Source: Hyphomonas sp.
GTDB taxonomy: Bacteria > Pseudomonadota > Alphaproteobacteria > Caulobacterales > Hyphomonadaceae
Direction of reading: 5' to 3'
Assembly: GCF_016125515.1 (NCBI RefSeq)
Contig: NZ_WGLO01000001.1
Coordinates: forward strand, 186,001 to 250,000
DNA length: 64,000 nt
In this document: positions 56,283-64,000 of the stretch, one piece after another
Layout of the letters: each line of letters opens with the position of its first letter
Numbering within the stretch: position 1 is the first letter of the stretch
Translations under genes and position numbers: made by a program
The notes under the pieces: generated by a model
Seen by the model: only the letters and a program-made list of their open reading frames with translations
Told to the model about the DNA's origin: nothing
Databases searched by the model: none

Positions 56283-56807
56283 ATGTCGAAGATTCTTGCG
56301 CACACCCGCCGCATTGCTGCCGCCTCGGCGGCTTCCATGCTCATTGCCGGTCTGGCGCATGCAGGCGTCGAGCTCAAAGTGGGCGGCGACAAGGTTCCGG
56401 CGACTGCCGTCACATTCAGCGTTTCGCAGCAGCCGGTCTATGACCCGGTCACCTACATTCCGGTCGAGCCGGCTAAGACCAGCCTCTATGCCGGTGGCAT
56501 CTATGTCACCCGCAACTTCGACTCTTCCTCGGTCAAGGTCATCAAGCACATCGTGGACGGCACGGCTGTTCCCGCGGTCGAGATCACCATCACGACCGAC
56601 GGTTCTGCCGACAAGCAGGTCTGGACGCTCACCGATGCGGTGCTGAACAACTACTCGACCTACACCGGCGAGAATGCGCAGGTCGTCGAGAATTTTGACA
56701 TCACCTACAAGACTGCCAAACTGGAGGTCTATGCCGGCGGCGCGACCAAGCCGACCGACTCGGTCACCTGGGAAGCGCCCCCGCCGGTAACCTATACCGG
56801 CGAATAA
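56283..56807 (+). CDS. Secreted Hcp-like (type VI tube fold) protein
   Basis: 174 aa, start ATG with GAAAGGGA. A Sec signal peptide (MSKILAHTRRIAAASAASML then IAGLAHA, cleavage before GVELKVGG) is followed by a domain resembling the T6SS Hcp family: KTSLYAGGIYVTRNFDSSSV, PAVEITITTDGSADKQVWTL, and ENFDITYKTAKLEVYAGG. Hcp normally has no signal peptide and forms hexameric tubes. No other T6SS gene is near. The function is open; it is secreted to periplasm or outside. Confidence 0.8.
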   Translation: MSKILAHTRRIAAASAASMLIAGLAHAGVELKVGGDKVPATAVTFSVSQQPVYDPVTYIPVEPAKTSLYAGGIYVTRNFDSSSVKVIKHIVDGTAVPAVEITITTDGSADKQVWTLTDAVLNNYSTYTGENAQVVENFDITYKTAKLEVYAGGATKPTDSVTWEAPPPVTYTGE

Positions 56808-56820
56808 GCCAGCACTTTGC

Positions 56821-56846
56821 GGGCGGCGGGAGAGATCCCGCCGCCC
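56821..56846. terminator. Strong hairpin between convergent Hcp-like and dehydrogenase genes
   Basis: GGGCGGCGGGA-GAGA-TCCCGCCGCCC: perfect 11-bp stem with a GAGA (GNRA) tetraloop, between two convergent stops. No T-run. A bidirectional transcription end or RNA-stabilising hairpin. Confidence 0.65.
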
Positions 56847-56868
56847 GATCCGTGCCGGAGTGAGGGTC

Positions 56869-57984
56869 TCAGGCCGCATTCTTCGCCTCGAGCGCGCGCA
56901 CCAGTTTCTCTTTCCAGACCTTGGGCGAGCCCGCCTGCACCGCCAGCAGCTTGGCGCGGCGATAGAAGAGGTGGCAGTCGACTTCCCAGGTGAAGCCCAT
57001 GCCGCCATGCGTCTGGATGTTCTCCTTCGAAGCAAACCAGAAGGCTTCCGATGACGCCACGCGCGCCGCGGCGGCCGCTTCCGGCAGCTCCGCCGCATCG
57101 GTCGAGAGCGCCCAGGCGCCGTAATAGGCGTTCGAGCGGGCGACCTCGTTTTTCACGTACATGTCGGCCAGCTTGTGCTTGATCGCCTGATTGCCGCCGA
57201 TCGGGCGGCCAAAGGCGTAGCGGTTCTTGGCGTACTCATTGGCCATCTCCAGGCAGACCGACGCGCCGCCCAGCTGCTCGAAGGCGATCAGCACTGCCGC
57301 CCGGTCCAGCAGCTCGGCGTTCAGGCGGTCGCCCTCGCCCTTGGCGCCGAGGCGCTCGGCCGGCACGGCGTCGAACTGGATTTCGGCATGGCTGCGGGTC
57401 GGATCGATGGTCTGCACCGTCTTGCGCGTAACGCCCCTGGCCGACAGGTCGACCAGAACCAACGCAAGGTCCTTGCCCTCTTTCGCCAACACCACGGCGT
57501 GAGTGGCGATATCGCCATCGGTCACCGGGATCTTGGTGCCGGAGATCGTCTTGCCGTCGAAGGTCGTGCGCAGGTTGGAGGCGTCCGGATGGCCCGGGCC
57601 TTCGGAAGCGGCGTAAGCGCCAATCACTTCTCCGGCGGCGATTCGGGGCAGGATCGCGGCTTTCTGCTTTTCGCTGCCGCCCAGCTTCACCGCTTCGGTG
57701 AGTAAGTAGGCGGTCGAGGCGAACGGCACCGGCGCAATGGCCCGGCCCATCTCTTCGGCCAGCACGCACATTTCCAGCATGCCGAGGCCGAGGCCTCCAT
57801 GCTCTTCCGGAATGGCGGCGCCTAGCCAGCCCATTTCGCCGACCTTCTTCCAGAGGTCCTTGTGATAGGCGACCGTATCGTCGTTCAGCACCTTGCGGAC
57901 TTCCGATGTCGGGCTCTCGGCCGACAGGAATTTCCGGGCTTCCCCGGCGAGGTACTTCTGGTCTTCAGAGAAATCAAAGTTCAT
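56869..57984 (-). CDS. Acyl-CoA dehydrogenase (small subunit type)
   Basis: 371 aa. FADSeDQ-like start MNFDFSEDQKYLAGEARKFL, then GGLGLGMLEMCVLAEEMGRA, and C-terminal QTHGGMGFTWEVDCHLFYRR. The Glu in FTWEVD sits where the base would act in the short subunits. With the 400-aa neighbour it resembles the alpha2beta2 dehydrogenase pairs used for steroid side-chain or cyclic acyl-CoAs. The partnership is inferred from sequence type and proximity. Confidence 0.92.
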   Translation of the reverse strand: MNFDFSEDQKYLAGEARKFLSAESPTSEVRKVLNDDTVAYHKDLWKKVGEMGWLGAAIPEEHGGLGLGMLEMCVLAEEMGRAIAPVPFASTAYLLTEAVKLGGSEKQKAAILPRIAAGEVIGAYAASEGPGHPDASNLRTTFDGKTISGTKIPVTDGDIATHAVVLAKEGKDLALVLVDLSARGVTRKTVQTIDPTRSHAEIQFDAVPAERLGAKGEGDRLNAELLDRAAVLIAFEQLGGASVCLEMANEYAKNRYAFGRPIGGNQAIKHKLADMYVKNEVARSNAYYGAWALSTDAAELPEAAAAARVASSEAFWFASKENIQTHGGMGFTWEVDCHLFYRRAKLLAVQAGSPKVWKEKLVRALEAKNAA

Positions 57985-58179
57985 GGCGCGTTTGGCTCCC
58001 CGTCGCCCTCGTGGGCGTTCACGTTATCTCGGATGAAGGGGAGAATATCGCACTTTACGCGCGCGGAAAGCCGTTACCCAGCGGCAATGGCGCCGCGTCA
58101 CTCGATTGAATTTCAACGTTTCCATTCACCTCGTGGGGAGGTTCGCGTGCGATGATGGCGGTTGGTTGAGGAGACGTAC

Positions 58180-58755
58180 ATGGCCAAGGCCCTGTTCCAT
58201 AAATCACAGCGCGTGTTCGTGAAGCCGGTCGGCACCTGGGCGGTCATCGAATCCGTCGTTCCCCACTGGGTTAAGGACGTCAACGAACCCCTGCGCATCA
58301 CCTATGATTGCGGCCTCGGCCGGCCGTTCCACGCCCATGAGCTGGTCTCGGAGCAGGCGGTCCACAACCAGAACCGCATCGTCGACGGCGACGACGACAT
58401 GATGCTGGAACACTGGCACATCGACCGGCGCACCATCAAATGGCGCCCCAGCGAGTTCGGTGTCACGCTGGCCAATCCCGGCACCTTTCCGGTGATCGCC
58501 ACGGATGAGAGCAGCACCGGCGGCTGGCGCGTCAGCGGCGGCGAGTATGACCGCGACCCCCAGCGCGTCGAACACGAAGCGCGGATGATCGTGCATACGC
58601 CGGACCTGATGCGCTTGGCGCGCCGCATTGCCGAGTACGCTTCGGATCATCCGGACACCTTTCCAAGCGAGCTGAAATCCGTCGCCCAGACGTGCGCCTT
58701 CATCCTGCGCAACGTCTACCGCCTCGACGAGGAAATTACCGTCGCGGCGGAATGA
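58180..58755 (+). CDS. Conserved protein of unknown function
   Basis: 191 aa from ATG with TGAGGAG upstream. Soluble. The N-terminal part (FHKSQRVFVKPVGTWAVIES, VVPHWVKDVNEPLRITYDCG) looks like a beta-barrel DNA/RNA- or ligand-binding fold, followed by HWHIDRRTIKWRPSEFG and a helical C-terminus. I recall homologues in Caulobacterales without an assigned role. Its stop abuts the convergent VanZ-like gene. Confidence 0.78.
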   Translation: MAKALFHKSQRVFVKPVGTWAVIESVVPHWVKDVNEPLRITYDCGLGRPFHAHELVSEQAVHNQNRIVDGDDDMMLEHWHIDRRTIKWRPSEFGVTLANPGTFPVIATDESSTGGWRVSGGEYDRDPQRVEHEARMIVHTPDLMRLARRIAEYASDHPDTFPSELKSVAQTCAFILRNVYRLDEEITVAAE

Positions 58756-59127
58756 TCACACCCGCCGCGTGCGGGCGATAACCCAGATCAGGAACACGCC
58801 CGCGCCGGCGCCCAGTGCATTGGCCAGGGCATCGGCCGGCGAGCCTTCCCGTCCGGTTCCGGCCAGCATCTGCGCGATCTCCAGTCCGCCGCCATAGAGC
58901 GCCGTAAGGCCCCAAGCGGCGAGACGCTTCGGGCTGAACCACATCGCCACCGGCACCGCCAGCATCGCATAGGCTGCGAAGTGGCGGACCTTGTCCGAAA
59001 TCTGCGGCGCGGGCGCCTCGCCCGGCGGAACCAGCGAGAAGTAGCCGATCAACACCGCCAGCAGCACGGTGATGATTAGGGCGGCGCGCCGGATCGTAGG
59101 CGGGTAGGGCAGCTTTTGCGGGTTCAT
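58756..59127 (-). CDS. VanZ-like membrane protein
   Basis: 123 aa from ATG after AAGGAAG. Four membrane segments with the family layout SLVPPGEAPAPQISDKVRHF, AAYAMLAVPVAMWF, EIAQMLAGTGREGSPADALA. VanZ-like proteins of unknown function are widespread; some give teicoplanin resistance when next to van genes, but none is here. Confidence 0.88.
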   Translation of the reverse strand: MNPQKLPYPPTIRRAALIITVLLAVLIGYFSLVPPGEAPAPQISDKVRHFAAYAMLAVPVAMWFSPKRLAAWGLTALYGGGLEIAQMLAGTGREGSPADALANALGAGAGVFLIWVIARTRRV

Positions 59128-59233
59128 GGCGCTTCCTTTGCCAGCCCGGGCCTGCGCGGACAACAACCCTCGACGGTTCCGCCGCACCCCTATATTCCTC
59201 GGCGTCATCTTCAGGCAGATCAGGAGCCCCAAC

Positions 59234-61855
59234 ATGCGGACGGAAACACCGGTAGCGGTCAAGCTCCAGGACTATACGCCCTATCCCTTCACGCTCGATG
59301 CGGTGGACCTGCGCTTTGATCTTGGCGCGGAAACGACCATCGTGAAGGCGCGCCTGTCGATCACGCCGCTGGGCACTGGCCCGATGCGGCTCGACGGTGA
59401 AGCGCTGAAGCTGCGCTACATCGCTGTGGCGGAAGGCGGCAGCGCCGCCAAGCCGCTGGACCTTGCGGACTTCACCACCGATGCGCGCGGCCTCATCTTG
59501 CACACGCCGCCCGCCGGCGCTTTTGTGCTCGAAACGGAGGTTGAGATCTCGCCAAAGGCCAACACGGCCCTCTCCGGCCTTTATCTCTCGGGCGGGCGCC
59601 TGTGCACGCAGTGCGAGGCCGAAGGCTTCCGCCGCATCACCTATTATCCGGACCGGCCGGACGTGATGAGTGCCTTCCGCGTGCGGATGGAAGGCCCGAA
59701 GGCCGAGTTCCCGATCCTCCTGTCGAACGGCACACCCGGCGCTTCCGGCGACCTGCCGGATGGTCGCCACTTCGCCGAGTGGGTCGACCCACACAAGAAG
59801 CCCGCCTATCTCTTCGCGCTCTGCGCCGGCGATTATGACGTGCTGCGCGACACCTTCACCACGATGTCAGGCAAGACGGTCGATCTCGGCATCCATGTCG
59901 ACAAGGGCGACGCAGCCCGCGCCGCCTGGGCGATGGATTCGCTGAAGCGCTCGATGCGCTGGGACGAGGAAGTTTACGGCCGCGAATACGATCTCGGCGT
60001 GTTCAACATTGTGGCGGTGCGCGACTTCAACTTCGGCGCCATGGAGAACAAGGGTCTCAACATCTTCAACTCCGCCTATGTCCTCGCCGACGAAGCGACC
60101 GCGACCGACTTTGACTTCGAAGCCATCGAATCCATCGTTGCGCACGAATACTTCCACAACTGGACCGGCAACCGCATCACCTGCCGCGACTGGTTTCAGC
60201 TCTGCCTCAAGGAAGGCCTGACGGTCTTCCGCGACCAGAACTTCTCCGCCGACATGCGGTCGCGCGCTGTGCAGCGCATCAAGGATGTCATCCGCCTGCG
60301 CGCGCGCCAGTTCGGCGAGGATGCCGGCCCGCTGGCCCATGCCGTGCGCCCGGACACCTATGGCGCCATCGACAATCTCTACACCGCGACGGTGTATGAG
60401 AAGGGCGCCGAACTGATCGGCATGCTGCGCCGGATGATCGGCCCAAAGAAATACCGCGAAGGCATGGACCTCTATTTCGAGCGCCATGACGGGCAGGCGG
60501 TTACGATCGAGGATTTCTACGCCTGTTTCGAAGCCGTCACGGGCCGCGACTTTTCCGAATTCCGCCGTTGGTATGCCCAGGCCGGCACGCCGGAATTGCG
60601 CGTCAGCGAGACATGGGACGAGGCCAGTGCGACGCTCAGCGTGACATTCGCCCAATCGACCCCGCCGACGCCGGGACAGAAGGTCAAACACCCTGTCCCA
60701 ATCCCGCTGCTCTGCGCGGTGCTGGACGGCAAGGGCGGGCATGTCGCGGTAAATGATGCGTCGGCCGAACCGTTCCTGCATGTGTTGGACAAGGCCTCCG
60801 TCACGCTCGACCTTCGCCTGCCGCCTGGCAGCTCGCGTCCGATCCTGTCCGTGGGCCGCGATTTCAGCGCGCCGGTCCGCATCACGCGTAGCCTGTCGCG
60901 CAGCGAACGCATCGCGCTCGTCAATGCGGAGACGGACCCGTTCAATAGGTGGGACGGCCTGCAGACCTTGATCAAGGAAGAGATGCTGGCGCTGTCCGAC
61001 GGCTCCCAGACCAAGCCGGACCACGCCCTCGTCGAGGCCGTTGCGAGTTCCGTACGCGGCGCGATCGACGACCCGGCCTTCGCCGCCTTGCTGACACGCC
61101 TGCCGGAAGTGGGCGAGCTTTTCCTCGAACGCCAGCCCGCCGATCCGGTCGCGCTCGCTGCGGCGCGCCAGAAATTGCAGGGCGCGCTCTGCAAGGAACT
61201 CGCGGGCTCTATCGCCGAGACGCTCGCCGCGCCCGCACCGGCGCCGTATCATCCTGGAGCGGAACAGGCGTCCGTCCGTGCGCTGCGCACAGCCTTCATC
61301 GGCCTGCTCGGCGCGTCGGCCACCGCCGAAGCCGCAAGCACGCTCGCCGGTCTCTATGAGCGCGCGCCGAACATGACCGAAAGTCTCGCCACCCTGCGCG
61401 CGCTGACCTTCACCAAGGGCGAGGCCCGGAACAAGGCGCTGTCGCATTTCGAACAGGTCTGGTCTGGCAATGCGCTGGTGATGGACAAATGGTTCTCGGT
61501 GCAGGCTTCCACCGGCACGGCCGAGGATGTGCAGCGCCTCGTCGCCCATCCCGCTTTCGACCTGAAGAATCCGAACCGTGTGCGCGCCGTCATCGCCGCC
61601 TTCGCCATGCAGAACCTCGCCGCCTTCCACGCGCCGGACGGGTCAGGCTACCGGGCCGTGGAGGCAACTATCCTCGCTGCCGACAAGGTGAACCCCGCCC
61701 TTGGCGCGCGGCTGATGACCGCGTTCGAGCAGTGGCGTGTGCTTGAGCCAAGGGCAGGCGCCGAGGCCAAGGCGTGCCTGAAGCGGATGATCGAGGCCGG
61801 CCTGTCCGAAAACGCGATGGATATCGCAGGCCGCGCACTCGGAAGCGAAGGATGA
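59234..61855 (+). CDS. pepN: Aminopeptidase N (M1 zinc metallopeptidase)
   Basis: 873 aa from ATG with CAGGAG upstream. M1 family: exopeptidase motif FGAMENKGLNIFN, zinc site HEYFHNW (His304, His308) with Glu327 in KEGLTVFRD, and catalytic Tyr in the region YTATVYEKGAELI. The C-terminal superhelix follows. It removes N-terminal residues in the cytoplasm in protein turnover. Length matches E. coli PepN. Confidence 0.97.
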   Translation: MRTETPVAVKLQDYTPYPFTLDAVDLRFDLGAETTIVKARLSITPLGTGPMRLDGEALKLRYIAVAEGGSAAKPLDLADFTTDARGLILHTPPAGAFVLETEVEISPKANTALSGLYLSGGRLCTQCEAEGFRRITYYPDRPDVMSAFRVRMEGPKAEFPILLSNGTPGASGDLPDGRHFAEWVDPHKKPAYLFALCAGDYDVLRDTFTTMSGKTVDLGIHVDKGDAARAAWAMDSLKRSMRWDEEVYGREYDLGVFNIVAVRDFNFGAMENKGLNIFNSAYVLADEATATDFDFEAIESIVAHEYFHNWTGNRITCRDWFQLCLKEGLTVFRDQNFSADMRSRAVQRIKDVIRLRARQFGEDAGPLAHAVRPDTYGAIDNLYTATVYEKGAELIGMLRRMIGPKKYREGMDLYFERHDGQAVTIEDFYACFEAVTGRDFSEFRRWYAQAGTPELRVSETWDEASATLSVTFAQSTPPTPGQKVKHPVPIPLLCAVLDGKGGHVAVNDASAEPFLHVLDKASVTLDLRLPPGSSRPILSVGRDFSAPVRITRSLSRSERIALVNAETDPFNRWDGLQTLIKEEMLALSDGSQTKPDHALVEAVASSVRGAIDDPAFAALLTRLPEVGELFLERQPADPVALAAARQKLQGALCKELAGSIAETLAAPAPAPYHPGAEQASVRALRTAFIGLLGASATAEAASTLAGLYERAPNMTESLATLRALTFTKGEARNKALSHFEQVWSGNALVMDKWFSVQASTGTAEDVQRLVAHPAFDLKNPNRVRAVIAAFAMQNLAAFHAPDGSGYRAVEATILAADKVNPALGARLMTAFEQWRVLEPRAGAEAKACLKRMIEAGLSENAMDIAGRALGSEG

Positions 61856-61860
61856 AACAC

Positions 61861-61887
61861 GTTAACAAAACCCTCTGATTGGTTAAC
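61861..61887 (+). promoter_or_regulatory. Paired GTTAAC motif upstream of the kinase gene
   Basis: GTTAACAAAACC (61861-61872) and GTTAACG (61882-61888) are spaced 21 bp start to start, as in the site upstream of mreB. About 70 bp before the kinase start. Possibly a CtrA-family half-site pair or a promoter element. Confidence 0.4.
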
Positions 61888-61954
61888 GAAGCGGCAATCT
61901 TTGCCGCCGAAACTCCAACAATCCGGGACTCCGTTCGCCGGACAGGGAGCTATC

Positions 61955-64000
61955 TTGGCCAGGCCGACGCTGCGCACCAGCACAGGTAAACGTCCCGTTG
62001 CACCGGAAGACCGCGCCCCGCTAGCCGAAGGCAAGCGCACCTGGACCCTGATTCTCGCCATTCTCGGCCTTCTCGCCCTCGGCCTCAGCCTCAAGGCCTG
62101 GGACGAACGCCAGGCCGCCGATCGCGCCTTTCTCGCACAGCTGGACGCGGAAGCGCAGATGCTCGCCGCACGCGTGTCGTCCCGCGCCGAAGGGGCCGAG
62201 GTTATTCTCAGCCTCGTGGGGCAGAAGGACCTGTCGACGTCCGAGGTCGCGGCCCTCTCGCCCAGCATCGACGCCCTGGTGACGCTCCACGATGCCAGCC
62301 AGTCCCTGCCGGCCTCCCGTCTCGGCGCCGCCGCCAAGGCCGCCGGCCAGCTGGCGGAAGGCGAGTCCGGCATTGTGCTTACTGCGCAGGGCGATTTCGT
62401 GTTTGTGTCCGCGGTTCCGGACCAGCCGGTCCTGCTGGCCCTGTCCCCGATTGCCGCCACTTTCGCAGAGCCCCGGTCCGCCCGCCTGACGCTGCGTTCG
62501 CCCGCCGCCCGGTTCAGCATCGGGAATGCCCAGCTTGCCGCCGCCGCAGACCACGTGCCGGCCCATGGCCCGGCCATCCGTTCCATCGCAGGCAGCGACC
62601 GGGCCGGCACGGCCTGCGCCAGTATCGCCGGCAGCGACATCAACATCTGCCTCACGGCGGCGCGGCCCCTGATCAGCGCCGCTGATCTCGTTCGCCTCGC
62701 CATTGTCGGCCTGCTTCTCGCGGCGCCCGCCATGGCGCTGCTGGGTCTCACCCGAAGCCTGTCGAACCGCCAGACCGAATTGCTGATCCATGCCACCCGC
62801 AACCAGGAATCGGACCGGATCCTTGGCCTTGTCATGCGCGGCGCCCAGTCCGGCTATTGGGAATGGTCGATCGAGAACGAAGCAATCTTCTTCAGCGAAG
62901 GTGCAGCCGACATTCTCGGACTTGCGCGTCCCGGCCTCCTGTCGCTCGACGACCTGCTCGCCCGCGCGCCGGTGGACTCCCACGAACGCATCCGCGAGGC
63001 CTTCGACAAGGCCCGCACCATCGGCTGGATCCATCTGACATTTCCCGCCGCCACGCTGCCCGGCCGCTGGGTGGAAATGCGCGGCAGCGTCTCGGTCGAC
63101 CCCGCCAGCGGCAGCCAGGTGTTCGGCGGCATCATGATGGACATCACCGACCGCAAGCAGGCCGACGACCGGATCAAGGCTGCCGAGCGCCGGCTGCGCA
63201 CGGCCATCGAAGGCTTCAACGGTCCCTTTGCGCTCTGGGACTCAAAGGGCCGGCTGCTGTACTGGAACCGCGCATTTGCGCTCGATTTCGGCCTGCAGGA
63301 TACGCTTCGCCCAGGCATGGGCCGCGCCACGGTCCAGATCGCGCGGTCCGGTGCTGTTCTGCTGGAGCGTCAGTCGACCGACGATCCCCACACCACATTG
63401 CTCGCCCTGCGCAACGGACGCTGGCTGAAGCTGATCGAGCGCGCCACACCGGATGGCGGCCTGCTGACGGTCGGCGTTGATGTGTCGGAGAACATTCGCA
63501 ACGAGGAAGAGCTGAAGAAGCAACAGGAAAAGATGCGCCGCGCCGCGCTCGACCTGCAGCGTTCCGAAGGCAAGGCCGAAGCTCTCTCGCGCAAGTATTC
63601 CGAGGAGAAGGTGAAGGCCGAGCACGCCGCTTTCACCAAGTCGGCCTTCCTCGCCAACATGAGCCACGAGTTGCGCACGCCGCTGAACGCCATCATCGGT
63701 TTCTCGGAGATCATGATGAACGAGCTGGCCGGCCCGCTCGGCCATCCGTCGTACAAAGAATACTCCCGCGACATCCTCACCTCCGGCCAGCACCTGCTCG
63801 ACATGATCAATGACATCCTCGACATGGCCAAGATCGAGGCCGGCAAGATGACGATCACGCCGCAGGCCATCGATCCGGTCGATCCGGTCGATGCCGCACT
63901 GCGGATGATCCGGCGCAAGGCCGAGGAGAAGGAGATCGAGCTGGTCCTCGATGCCGCGCCGAACCTGCCGGATATCGACGCCGACCACCGCGCGATCCGC
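61955..64000 (+). CDS. PAS-domain sensor histidine kinase, PleC/DivJ-like, 3' end cut by window
   Basis: 682 codons to the window edge from a TTG with CAGGGAG six bases upstream. First membrane helix about residues 28-46 (WTLILAILGLLALGLSLKAW), second about 244-264 (LVRLAIVGLLLAAPAMALLG), enclosing a periplasmic sensor part. Two PAS-like regions follow (SGYWEWSIENEAIFF near 290 and FNGPFALWDSKGRLLYWNRA near 415). The HisKA box FLANMSHELRTPLNAIIGFS has the phospho-His at about 571, followed by EYSRDILTSGQHLLDMINDI and the PleC/DivJ-type MAKIEAGKM. The HATPase domain is missing. In relatives this kinase acts on DivK/PleD and cell polarity. Confidence 0.93.
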   Translation, partial: MARPTLRTSTGKRPVAPEDRAPLAEGKRTWTLILAILGLLALGLSLKAWDERQAADRAFLAQLDAEAQMLAARVSSRAEGAEVILSLVGQKDLSTSEVAALSPSIDALVTLHDASQSLPASRLGAAAKAAGQLAEGESGIVLTAQGDFVFVSAVPDQPVLLALSPIAATFAEPRSARLTLRSPAARFSIGNAQLAAAADHVPAHGPAIRSIAGSDRAGTACASIAGSDINICLTAARPLISAADLVRLAIVGLLLAAPAMALLGLTRSLSNRQTELLIHATRNQESDRILGLVMRGAQSGYWEWSIENEAIFFSEGAADILGLARPGLLSLDDLLARAPVDSHERIREAFDKARTIGWIHLTFPAATLPGRWVEMRGSVSVDPASGSQVFGGIMMDITDRKQADDRIKAAERRLRTAIEGFNGPFALWDSKGRLLYWNRAFALDFGLQDTLRPGMGRATVQIARSGAVLLERQSTDDPHTTLLALRNGRWLKLIERATPDGGLLTVGVDVSENIRNEEELKKQQEKMRRAALDLQRSEGKAEALSRKYSEEKVKAEHAAFTKSAFLANMSHELRTPLNAIIGFSEIMMNELAGPLGHPSYKEYSRDILTSGQHLLDMINDILDMAKIEAGKMTITPQAIDPVDPVDAALRMIRRKAEEKEIELVLDAAPNLPDIDADHRAIR

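Noticed and set aside
56283-56807. Type VI secretion cluster
   Set aside because: Only one Hcp-like gene, with a Sec signal; no TssB, TssC, ClpV or VgrG.
58756-59127. Glycopeptide-resistance locus from the VanZ-like gene
   Set aside because: No vanHAX or regulator genes; VanZ-like proteins are common without them.

Overview
The window is about 64 kb of GC-rich, densely coded chromosome from an alphaproteobacterium. It most resembles the Hyphomonadaceae/Caulobacterales. This rests on a circularly permuted (two-piece) alpha-type tmRNA gene, an alpha-type SspB adaptor, an mreBCD-mrdA-rodA shape operon, a PleC/DivJ-like histidine kinase with CtrA-like TTAA motifs upstream, and many lone lipid and acyl-CoA enzymes (acyl-CoA dehydrogenases, P450, hotdog thioesterases, SDR, Old Yellow Enzyme). 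The placement is inferred from gene content, not from a database search.

Layout. 1-5.2 kb: unknown protein and GNAT-like protein, an alpha/beta hydrolase fused to an OmpA domain, an HSL-type esterase, Dps. 5.3-9.6 kb: aspartate aminotransferase, uvrC, a TetR regulator divergent from a DUF2236 (MpaB-like) oxygenase. 11.0-12.6 kb: permuted ssrA, then a DUF5671 membrane protein and partner. 12.6-18.6 kb: GST, S9 peptidase, ENPP-like phosphodiesterase lipoprotein, a frameshifted gene, a sphingosine-1-phosphate-lyase-like PLP enzyme. 18.8-21.6 kb: sspB, thioesterase, lipoprotein, P450. 21.6-22.4 kb: non-coding repeats and a gene remnant. 22.4-29.1 kb: RusA-like nuclease, fumC, SDR, GNAT, an orphan VirD4-like ATPase, PepSY protein and small genes. 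29.1-34.9 kb: lipoproteins, Old Yellow Enzyme, DUF4287/DUF5655 protein, UvrD/PcrA helicase. 35.4-41.1 kb: mreB-mreC-mreD-mrdA-rodA. 41.2-50.4 kb: Na+-dependent transporter, proline iminopeptidase, lipoprotein, DUF423, thioesterase, unknown 370-aa protein, GNAT, ABC-F ATPase, dipeptide epimerase. 50.5-53.9 kb: an Mla-type lipid transport operon. 53.9-58.0 kb: DUF2892 and Crp/Fnr regulator, two acyl-CoA dehydrogenases around a secreted Hcp-like protein. 58.2-64 kb: conserved unknown, VanZ-like protein, pepN, and a hybrid-free PAS histidine kinase cut by the window end.

How genes work together. The clearest units are the rod-shape operon (MreBCD scaffold with PBP2 and RodA), the Mla operon (permease with STAS domain, ATPase, MCE protein, PqiC-like lipoprotein), and the trans-translation pair ssrA and sspB, which sit 7.5 kb apart: SspB delivers tagged proteins to ClpXP. 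The rest is mostly single genes or pairs. I saw no transposase, integrase, CRISPR array, rRNA or tRNA. The most unusual items are the signal-peptide Hcp-like protein, the coupling ATPase without a membrane anchor, the hydrolase-OmpA fusion, a repeated 21-bp-spaced GTTAAC pair upstream of mreB and of the kinase, and several structured GC-rich intergenic elements.
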